A DNA stretch of 18,282 nt, from contig DASQUP010000017.1 of NCBI GenBank assembly GCA_035641235.1, positions 1 through 18,282 of the forward strand, read 5' to 3'. The notes under the pieces were generated by a model that had not been told where the DNA came from, made no database searches, and saw nothing but the letters and a program-made list of their open reading frames with translations. Positions 12,809 through 18,282 of the stretch are shown here, in pieces. This DNA is from DASQUP01 sp035641235 (GTDB lineage: Bacteria > Actinomycetota > CADDZG01 > WHSQ01). Numbering within the stretch: the first letter of the stretch is position 1; every line of letters begins with the position of its first letter. The translations under genes and the position numbers were made by a program.

Positions 12809-15399
12809 TGCGCCCGCTGACCCTCGAGCTGCAGGGATTCACCGCCTTTCGAGACAAACAGGCGATCGACTTTGCGGATCTCGATCTCTTTGCCATTTGG
12901 GGCCCGACCGGCTCGGGGAAGAGCAGCATTCTCGATGCGATGACGTATGCGCTGTTCGGAAAGATCGCTCGCATCGAGGGCATCCAGGAGGAGACCAACA
13001 CCTCGTTGATCAGCCAGGGTCAGCCGCGCATGAGGGTGTCGTTCGAATTCCGCGTCGGCGACGATCACTACAAGGTGACGAGGTCCACAGCCGCCAAAGG
13101 CAACACGGATGTACGGCTCGAGGTCCGCGAGGGCGCTGAGTGGCGAACGTACGGCGAGGGAGCGGACTCCGTCAGGCAAGTAAACAAGTTGATCCCGGAA
13201 ATCATCGGACTCAACTACGACACGTTCACTCGTTCGGTCATCCTCCCCCAGGGAAAGTTCGCCGAGCTGCTGGTGGGTGACGCGGCAAAGCGGCGAAAGA
13301 TCCTCACGGAGCTGCTCGGGCTGGGGCTGTTCGCAGAGATGGCGGCGCGCGCAAACCTTGTTGCTCGCGACGCAAACACTGCTGCGGAGGTGTCGACGAA
13401 AACCCTGGAGCGCGACTATCACGACGTCACTGCCGAGGCACTTCGGTCGGCTCGGGAACGTGCGAAGCGGGCGTCGCACCTTGCCGTCGAGGCGCAGAAG
13501 GCCCACAAGACGATTCGCGAAAAGCAGGCACAGGCGGCCAAGCTGGAGGGTCAGCTGACGGCCCTCGAGCGCTGCTCGATCGCGGCGACCGATCTCGCGA
13601 GCGACTTCGATCGTCACGCGGTGGACCTCGCCGAGCACGTCCCGGCGCTCGCCGACTATCAGGCACAACTCGATGACGCGGGCATCGCGCTGGAGAAGGC
13701 CCAGGGGACGCTCCAAGCGGCAGCGGCGGAACTCCAAGAGTCCGAGAGCAAATGGGGCTCACGCGAGGAAATCGTGACGCTGCGCGGGAAGTTGGACGCT
13801 CTCGAGACAGCACGCCATGAAAAAGACGCCGCCCTGACCGTCCGCGAGGAGGCCGCCGCCGAAGTCATGGCGGCAGCCGCCGAAGCTGAAGAGGCCAAAG
13901 TTGCCCTGCGAGATGCCGAATCCAGGGCGAAGGAAGCGAACAAAAATCACGAGTCGGCCCGGGTGGCGCACGAAGAGGCCCATCGCCGCGATCTCGTCGG
14001 GGCACTGGTTGCCGGACTCGAGCCGGGTGCGCCCTGCCCTGTGTGCGAACGCGCACTCAAGACCATCCCCCAATCCGATGCCGCCGCCCTCGCCGTAGTC
14101 GTCGACGCTCTGGCGGCTGCGGAAACCGGGGCGCGTCGTGCGGAGGCGGAATCAGCCCGGGCACAAGCGGCGCTATCGGCCGCTCAAAAAAACGTCGAGG
14201 GGACGCGGACGGCCTTGAAGCGAGCCGACAAAGCGCTGGCCGCTCGCGTCGTCGGCGTGGCGAATCTCGAAAAGCAGGTGGCCGAGTTCTTCGACGGGGA
14301 ACTTCCCCTTGATCCATCGGAGCTGCTCGACGATCGTTTGCGCCGCCTCGACAAGCTGGTGCAGGCGCGCAACGATGCGGGATCTGCTGTGGAAGCGGCC
14401 GAGTTGCTGGCCCAGAAATGCCGGCGCTATGCCGACGAGGCGCACGGGAGGGTGGCGAGGATCCGGACGGCTCTCGAAAGCTCCGGGGTGCGCCGGCTGA
14501 TCGAGGACATCGAAGCAACCGCCGTGCTCCTCGAGCTTCCCGATGTGGTCGGGGCCTGGCCGGAGACAGCCGACGACCTCGTTGCGACTGCGCGGCGCGC
14601 CGCGTCGGATCTTGCGGCACTTCGGGATCGGCTGTCCGAACATCAGGATCAACTCCGAGTCGACGCCGACCGCCTGGTGACGCGGGCACGGGCAGCGATT
14701 CTTCCGGAGCTAGAAGTCCACGGGACCGATCTCGAGGAGATCGAACGATCCGCCGACACGCAATTGCAGCGAATGAACAAAGAAGCGGTGGCGGCGGAAC
14801 ACGAGGCGAAGCGAGTCGAAGATGCGCTTGAAAAACGACGACAGCTCGAGGCGGAGATCACGGAGCGGCGCGCCGAGCAATCGCTCTACAAAGCCCTTGG
14901 CAACGAACTTAGAAGCGATCGCATCGTCGACTACCTCCAGGTGGAGGCGTTGTCCGCGCTGGCCGCCGCAGGGAGTGATCAACTCCATTCGCTGTCGGGC
15001 GGCCGCTACCGGATGTCTTACGAGGACGATCGCTTCTACGTGATCGATGCGTGGAACGGAGAGGAGCGGAGGAGCGTCAGGACGCTCTCCGGAGGAGAGA
15101 CGTTCCTCGCGTCCCTCGCTCTAGCTCTGGCCCTCGCAGACCAGGTGCAGCTCCTTGCCGTGGCCGAAAAGAACCGCCTCGAGAGCTTGTTCCTGGACGA
15201 GGGATTCGGAACTCTCGATGCCGAGACTCTCGAGACCGTCGTCTCGGCGATCGAGCAACTCGGAGGGGACGACCGCCTCGTGGGCGTGATCACCCATGTG
15301 ACGGAACTGGCCGAACGGCTTCCGGTGCGGGTACACGTGGCGAAGTCACCGCGCGGGAGCCGTATCTCCCTCGAAACCCAAGAGGTGGCGACGGCCTAG
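12808..15399 (+). CDS. sbcC: SbcC / Rad50-family SMC-like ATPase subunit
   Basis: 863 aa, closer to archaeal Rad50 length than to the E. coli protein (about 1050). The N-terminal ATPase half has Walker A GPTGSGKSS (32-40) and the Q-loop ILPQGKF (Q148). Long Ala/Glu-rich coiled coils (about 190-400 and 420-690) surround the zinc hook CPVC (C410/C413), through which two complexes dimerise. The C-terminal half has signature TLSGGETFL (759-767), Walker B LFLDEGFGTLD (794-804) and the D-loop. ATP binding closes the head around SbcD and controls its nuclease. AGAGGTG about 10 nt upstream and the TGATG overlap support this start and coupling to sbcD. It is the last gene of the operon, ending 3 bp from the convergent aminotransferase. 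Confidence 0.97.
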   Translation: MRPLTLELQGFTAFRDKQAIDFADLDLFAIWGPTGSGKSSILDAMTYALFGKIARIEGIQEETNTSLISQGQPRMRVSFEFRVGDDHYKVTRSTAAKGNTDVRLEVREGAEWRTYGEGADSVRQVNKLIPEIIGLNYDTFTRSVILPQGKFAELLVGDAAKRRKILTELLGLGLFAEMAARANLVARDANTAAEVSTKTLERDYHDVTAEALRSARERAKRASHLAVEAQKAHKTIREKQAQAAKLEGQLTALERCSIAATDLASDFDRHAVDLAEHVPALADYQAQLDDAGIALEKAQGTLQAAAAELQESESKWGSREEIVTLRGKLDALETARHEKDAALTVREEAAAEVMAAAAEAEEAKVALRDAESRAKEANKNHESARVAHEEAHRRDLVGALVAGLEPGAPCPVCERALKTIPQSDAAALAVVVDALAAAETGARRAEAESARAQAALSAAQKNVEGTRTALKRADKALAARVVGVANLEKQVAEFFDGELPLDPSELLDDRLRRLDKLVQARNDAGSAVEAAELLAQKCRRYADEAHGRVARIRTALESSGVRRLIEDIEATAVLLELPDVVGAWPETADDLVATARRAASDLAALRDRLSEHQDQLRVDADRLVTRARAAILPELEVHGTDLEEIERSADTQLQRMNKEAVAAEHEAKRVEDALEKRRQLEAEITERRAEQSLYKALGNELRSDRIVDYLQVEALSALAAAGSDQLHSLSGGRYRMSYEDDRFYVIDAWNGEERRSVRTLSGGETFLASLALALALADQVQLLAVAEKNRLESLFLDEGFGTLDAETLETVVSAIEQLGGDDRLVGVITHVTELAERLPVRVHVAKSPRGSRISLETQEVATA

Positions 15400-15402
15400 A
15401 GC

Positions 15403-16506
15403 CTACGCCAGTGCTTCGCCCACCCCCTCGATCACCCGATCGACCATGTCTTGGCCGGCCGTGCGCCCCATCAGCCCGACACGGATCGCCCTGCCCATCG
15501 TCGGGTCGAGGCCGCCCGAGATCATGATCCCCTTGGTCAACAGGTGTTTCTGGATAGTGGCCGGGTCGTCGGCCCACATCGCCACGACGAGATTGGCCTC
15601 GACTCCCGGTTCGGGGACGGGTTCGAGGCCGAGCCCTCGCAGCCCCTCCCGGCATCGTTTCGCCAGGTCCGCCCGGGCGGCAACCCACGCCTGGGTCCCC
15701 TCTTCGAGAATCCGTCGGACCGAACTCGCGAGGGCGAGCACGAGGTTCGTCGGCATGGTCACGGGATGCGGGTGCCAGGCGCCCCACTCGTCCCGGTATC
15801 GATCCCAGACCTTGAGGTCGAGATAGAACGTCGGCGGAGGTTCGCTCCTTGCCTCCACGCGGGCGCGCCCGCGCTCGCCGAGTGCAAGTATCCCGAGTCC
15901 GGGTGGGGCATCGAGGCCCTTCTGACTGCCGGTGACAACGCAGTCGATCCCCATGGCGTCCACGTCGCACAGCTCGCCGCCCACCGACGCGATGCCGTCT
16001 ACGAAGTAGATGAGATCGTTTTCGCGGGCCACACGCGCGATGTCATCGATCGGGTGCCGCACTCCGGTCGCCGTGTCCACGTGCGTGCTCAACACGCCGT
16101 GAGCGCCCTTCGAGGCGTCGGCGATTCGGCCCGGATCGATTGGACGGCCGACCTCCACGGGAACCTCCACGACCTCGAGGCGGTGGGCGGCGGCGATCTG
16201 CGAGAGGCGAGTCCCGAAGAAGCCGGTCTGCGCCACGAGCACCTTCTGGCCGGGCTCGAAGAGGTTTCCGATCCCCGCGTCGAGACAGGTCGTTCCGGTG
16301 CCGGGTATCAGATATGGAGGATCGGCTGCGCCAAGCAGCTTAGAGAGATCGTCGATGGTCTGACGGTGGAGCGCGGTCCATACGTCCCCGTAGTGCGCGA
16401 TGACCTGGTGACCGAGAACGGCGAGATCCTCCTGGTGAAGCTCTCCCGGCCCCGCGATCATCAACTCCGGCAGATCCGGAAGGTTACGGGGGTCGACGTC
16501 GCCCAT
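15403..16506 (-). CDS. Class V PLP-dependent aminotransferase (alanine-glyoxylate / serine-pyruvate type)
   Basis: 367 aa. The start at 16506 is chosen because GAGGAGGAG lies just upstream and the protein then begins near the conserved LMIAGPGELH (15-24, family form L.GPGP). Fold-type I features are GTGTTCLDAG (69-78, cofactor phosphate site), D170 in YFVDGIASVGG (which holds the pyridine nitrogen) and the Schiff-base lysine K196 in TGSQKGLDAPPG, the distinctive AGXT/SPT signature. Such enzymes move amino groups among alanine, serine, glyoxylate, pyruvate or phosphonates in the cytoplasm. The exact substrate is not readable and no neighbour helps. It is transcribed alone and convergently with sbcC. 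Confidence 0.92.
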   Translation of the reverse strand: MGDVDPRNLPDLPELMIAGPGELHQEDLAVLGHQVIAHYGDVWTALHRQTIDDLSKLLGAADPPYLIPGTGTTCLDAGIGNLFEPGQKVLVAQTGFFGTRLSQIAAAHRLEVVEVPVEVGRPIDPGRIADASKGAHGVLSTHVDTATGVRHPIDDIARVARENDLIYFVDGIASVGGELCDVDAMGIDCVVTGSQKGLDAPPGLGILALGERGRARVEARSEPPPTFYLDLKVWDRYRDEWGAWHPHPVTMPTNLVLALASSVRRILEEGTQAWVAARADLAKRCREGLRGLGLEPVPEPGVEANLVVAMWADDPATIQKHLLTKGIMISGGLDPTMGRAIRVGLMGRTAGQDMVDRVIEGVGEALA

Positions 16507-16660
16507 AAGCCCATCTCCTCCTCGTCGAGTGATGCGCCGCACAATCATGCTACCCGGAGGAGCTACAAATCTGCCGCGTCCCCGCGCCTGAGATGGCACC
16601 CGACCCCCACATGTCGGTGGTTATTTGACATTTCGGCGCGGCACCGGCTTGCAGCTCCCG

Positions 16661-17212
16661 CTACGACTCGAAGGGGATCTCGTAGAAAGGCCGCCGCGGC
16701 CAGTCCCACGTTGCCTTCAGCATCCGGGACTCCAACTTCTGCACATCCACATTCAACCCGGCCGATTCCGCCTCCTCTGCGACGGCTTCGGCGACAGATC
16801 GGGCGTCGACCCGATTCGCGGGGCCCCAGCCGAGCTCCACCCCGCGCGTCCACGATCTGAGCCTGTCGGCCAGTGAACGGGACAAGCCCCCGGTGCGGCC
16901 GACGTCCATTGCCTCCGCGGACATCTCGAACTTGCGGGGCGCCCATCCAAGCTCGGACGGCGTCCACGAATAGGTCCCGAGCGCGCCTCCCCTGAACACG
17001 ATGGGTGTGGACTCCATCTCCTTCCCGACCTGGTCGAGCAGACGCTCGGCCGCAACGGGACTCATCCCGCCGACGTCGACGTGGCCGATCTTCACGCCGT
17101 AGTGGATCAAACCGGCGTTGATGCCGAGCTCGGCGATGACGAGGAACGCGAATATGCCGAGCAGTCCGACGGATGCCAAAACGACCCTGGCCGTCATCGA
17201 GAGTTTGCGCAC
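16661..17212 (-). CDS. Membrane-anchored PG_binding_4 / VanW N-terminal-like protein
   Basis: 183 aa with a GTG start. Residues 8-30 form one membrane helix (signal anchor), so the rest lies outside the membrane. GVKIGHVDVGGMSPVAAERLLD (39-60) is the typical opening of VanW and L,D-transpeptidase-associated domains. SWTPSELGW (82-90) and the later A-MDVGRTGG pattern fit the PG_binding_4 module that follows in those proteins. The usual catalytic or VanW C-terminal domain is absent: the protein stops after one module. It may be a small cell-wall-binding accessory protein or a shortened relative. GTG 17212 is favoured because a TAGCAT box lies exactly 6 nt upstream (leaderless pattern); ATG 17197 is the alternative. 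Confidence 0.8.
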   Translation of the reverse strand: MRKLSMTARVVLASVGLLGIFAFLVIAELGINAGLIHYGVKIGHVDVGGMSPVAAERLLDQVGKEMESTPIVFRGGALGTYSWTPSELGWAPRKFEMSAEAMDVGRTGGLSRSLADRLRSWTRGVELGWGPANRVDARSVAEAVAEEAESAGLNVDVQKLESRMLKATWDWPRRPFYEIPFES

Positions 17213-17218
17213 AGATAG

Positions 17219-17224
17219 ATGCTA
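17219..17224 (-). promoter_or_regulatory. Putative -10 box (TAGCAT) of the PG_binding_4-like gene
   Basis: TAGCAT on the minus strand ends 6 nt before the GTG at 17212, placing the predicted transcript start on the start codon. There is no Shine-Dalgarno sequence. Confidence 0.45.
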
Positions 17225-17316
17225 GTGCGCCGCTGGGATCAGGTCGTGGCCGCTGCATGTGTCCGGAGCACAGGCCGCGATCGATCTAGTGCGCCTCCTT
17301 TTCCAGCTGAAGGAAA

Positions 17317-17331
17317 ATCCGCGTGGCGGAT
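17317..17331 (-). terminator. Small hairpin with T-tract after the toxin gene
   Basis: On the minus strand ATCCGC-CAC-GCGGAT is followed directly by TTTCC (TTTT at 17314-17317). It lies 45 nt past the toxin stop codon and could end the toxin-antitoxin transcript. A second hairpin-capable repeat (TTTTCC/GGAAAA, 17299-17317) partly overlaps it. Confidence 0.45.
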
Positions 17332-17375
17332 GTTTGTCGGCTATCGCTTGATGTAGTCGTACCTGCCGCGTTGGG

Positions 17376-17714
17376 CTAAGAGCTCAGGGCTTCGCACGCA
17401 ACGGCGACCGCTAACGCACGACAGACCTCGTCCATCCGCGCGTCGCTGAGCCGCCCCAAACGCTGGACAAGCGTGCCGAGGGAAACGCTCTCTACTGAGT
17501 CGAGATTGATGGCCGACTGGATCGGGATGGGGTCTTCACGCGGTTCGAGCAGCACCTCACTTGGGATTCCCCGAATGGTCGTCGTGCAGGGTCCGATCAG
17601 AGAGCGACCGAGGCGCGGAATCGCGACATCACGGGACAGAACCACCACCGGCCGGCGTCCTACCTCGGGCAGCTCACACCACCAGACCTCGCCTCGGGTA
17701 GGGGTGGGGTTCAC
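17376..17714 (-). CDS. mazF: MazF/PemK-family toxin (type II toxin-antitoxin endoribonuclease)
   Basis: 112 aa from a GTG at 17714 that overlaps the antitoxin stop by 4 nt (GTGA), the classic arrangement for coupled pairs. A longer reading to 17756 would run deep into the antitoxin gene and is less likely. The family N-terminus is plain: TRGEVWWCELPEVGRRPVVVLSRD (6-29), followed by the ST-rich strand IGPCTTTIRGIPSEVLLEP and SLGTLVQRLGRLSDARMDEVCRAL. MazF proteins cut single-stranded RNA at short specific sequences, slowing translation until the antitoxin binds them. The cut site cannot be predicted. No frameshift or missing block is seen, so the toxin looks intact. Confidence 0.9.
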   Translation of the reverse strand: MNPTPTRGEVWWCELPEVGRRPVVVLSRDVAIPRLGRSLIGPCTTTIRGIPSEVLLEPREDPIPIQSAINLDSVESVSLGTLVQRLGRLSDARMDEVCRALAVAVACEALSS

Positions 17715-17947
17715 GAGTTGCCGGCGGCTGCCCGGAACGAAGCCAGATCGCCCCACTCATCCTCCGCAGTGATCGGATCGGCGTCGTAAGCCTTGTACGA
17801 ATCGTCGATCTCTGCGGCTCGGTACCGAGCCACGAGCGCGGCAAGTGCCTCGTCCATCAGGGCCGAATCCGGGGCTCCTTCCCGAAGTGCGCGAGCTGTT
17901 CGAAGGAGCGCCTGGTCCACGGTGGTGCTGATGCGTTGACGAGCCAT
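17711..17947 (-). CDS. Ribbon-helix-helix antitoxin (MazE-like)
   Basis: 78 aa. The N-terminal 45 residues (RISTTVDQALLRTARALRE, then a helix) fit a ribbon-helix-helix DNA-binding dimer, and the acidic C-terminus (DPITAEDEWGDLASFRAA) looks like the toxin-neutralising tail. It would bind both the toxin and its own promoter. The ATG at 17947 lies 6 nt after a TATAGT box, giving a leaderless mRNA, and three 11-bp repeats cover that box and the start codon as likely operator. It lies upstream of the toxin and overlaps it by 4 nt. Whether the pair is active cannot be judged from sequence. Confidence 0.88.
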   Translation of the reverse strand: MARQRISTTVDQALLRTARALREGAPDSALMDEALAALVARYRAAEIDDSYKAYDADPITAEDEWGDLASFRAAAGNS

Positions 17948-17978
17948 GCCACAACTATACCACCGCTATGCCACGACT
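17946..17978 (-). promoter_or_regulatory. Three tandem 11-bp operator-like repeats before the antitoxin gene
   Basis: In plus-strand writing the units are ATGCCACAACT, ATACCACCGCT and ATGCCACGACT (17946-17956, 17957-17967, 17968-17978), in exact 11-bp register. They cover the -10 box and reach the antitoxin ATG. One helical turn per unit suits side-by-side binding of ribbon-helix-helix dimers, so this is the probable autoregulatory operator. Confidence 0.65.
17954..17959 (-). promoter_or_regulatory. -10 box (TATAGT) of the toxin-antitoxin operon
   Basis: TATAGT is near the sigma-70/SigA consensus and ends 6 nt before the antitoxin ATG, so the first transcribed base should be the A of ATG. 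It lies inside the 11-bp repeats, which would allow direct repression. No good -35 match is present. Confidence 0.55.
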
Positions 17979-18109
17979 GCAGCTGCGTAGCCTCAGACGA
18001 CTGAAGCCTAGGCTATGGCTCTGCGTTGCAGCCGTCGGGTGATCACAGGCCACGGTTCGCCTCACGCGCCTCACGTTGCAGATACGCAGCAAGGGACGCC
18101 CGTTACGAC

Positions 18110-18282
18110 CTAAGATTTCTCTCGACTCGTGGTGGTCTTCGCGCTCGACCAGGTCAGGCTGGACCAACCAGCAGCGATAAGGACAACGCGAATCACTGCC
18201 GTCACCAGTAGGAAGGGCACCGCGAAGCCGATGCCGAGAGCGAAGACCACGGGGCTCGTCACGACGCCAAGGGCTGCTCCAC
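18110..18282 (-). CDS. C-terminal end of an unidentified membrane protein (5' end beyond window)
   Basis: The minus strand is open from the right edge to a TAG at 18110-18112 (56 visible residues). The sequence is strongly hydrophobic (VVTSPVVFALGIGFAVPFLLVTAVIRVVLIAAGW) and then ends in a short Ser/Thr/Lys tail, as expected for one or two closing membrane helices and a cytoplasmic end. The other frames are Arg-rich or interrupted. The family cannot be named from this fragment. About 160 bp with no clear gene separate it from the antitoxin; that gap holds the operator and a small palindrome (AGCCTAGGCT). Confidence 0.6.
   Translation of the reverse strand, partial: GAALGVVTSPVVFALGIGFAVPFLLVTAVIRVVLIAAGWSSLTWSSAKTTTSREKS

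Larger units (their letters stand above)
341..15869. repeat. Highly iterated palindrome GGCGCGCC (20 dispersed copies)
   Basis: Copies begin at 341, 359, 487, 2808, 3090, 3391, 4666, 6313, 6772, 7876, 8236, 8531, 9762, 9911, 9924, 10145, 12350, 14594, 14867 and 15862. Twelve are the longer palindrome CGGCGCGCCG. They occur between genes and in all three codon frames (read as GAP, RRA or AR), so they are not a codon-usage effect. About two copies would be expected from base composition near 64% GC. Confidence 0.8.

Noticed and set aside
10572..13737. Minus-strand open frames over herA, sbcD and sbcC
   Set aside because: They are antisense shadows of genes with complete ATPase and nuclease motifs.
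15451..16860. Plus-strand open frame of 469 codons over the aminotransferase
   Set aside because: It is antisense to a clear class V aminotransferase and has no start signal or family resemblance.
17955..18167. Minus-strand 70-codon frame upstream of the antitoxin
   Set aside because: It overlaps the operator repeats and the C-terminal end of the membrane protein in another frame, and its composition looks random.
1..18282. CRISPR arrays, tRNA or rRNA genes, transposases and attachment sites
   Set aside because: I looked for regularly spaced repeats, tRNA T-loop/acceptor patterns and transposase motifs and found none.

Overview
The window is high-GC (roughly 63-65% by eye), tightly packed DNA. 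Actinobacterial-type features suggest an uncultivated Actinomycetota, perhaps Acidimicrobiia-like: WS/DGAT acyltransferase, GTG starts, many apparently leaderless genes with a TANNNT -10 box 6-8 nt before the start codon, and a P1-family peptidase. The taxonomic placement is inference. I saw no rRNA, tRNA, CRISPR array, transposase or phage structural gene. No stretch longer than about 260 bp lacks a gene.

Layout. At the left edge is a truncated minus-strand zinc-ribbon membrane protein (1-456). It is divergent from a P1-family self-cleaving hydrolase (515-1408), which converges with a zinc-type MDR dehydrogenase (1412-2437). Two overlapping small genes follow (2581-2966), the first a Cys2His2-like small protein. 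After a GC-rich repeat-bearing gap comes a minus-strand block: secreted trypsin-like protease (3223-4695), RmuC (4904-5974) and protein-L-isoaspartate methyltransferase (6099-6731). A WS/DGAT acyltransferase (6770-8149) converges on a KDPG-type aldolase (8246-8911), with a strong hairpin between them.

The centrepiece is a four-gene plus-strand operon at 8995-15399: nurA, herA, sbcD (mre11) and sbcC (rad50). Each gene overlaps the next by 1-4 nt, so they are almost certainly transcribed and translated together. This is the archaeal-style DNA double-strand-break end-resection set (Mre11-Rad50 plus the HerA translocase and NurA nuclease) in an apparently bacterial genome. The HerA P-loop is non-canonical. 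RmuC, another recombination-associated putative nuclease, lies 3 kb away but in a separate unit.

To the right are a class V PLP aminotransferase (15403-16506, convergent with sbcC and only 3 bp from it), a short membrane-anchored VanW/PG_binding_4-like protein (16661-17212), and a ribbon-helix-helix antitoxin/MazF toxin pair (17376-17947). The pair has three 11-bp operator-like repeats at its promoter. The C-terminal end of a membrane protein runs off the right edge (18110-18282).

Two window-wide signals stand out. The palindrome GGCGCGCC occurs 20 times, about ten times a simple base-composition expectation, in all three codon frames and between genes. There is also a consistent leaderless-promoter architecture at most genes that are not inside operons.
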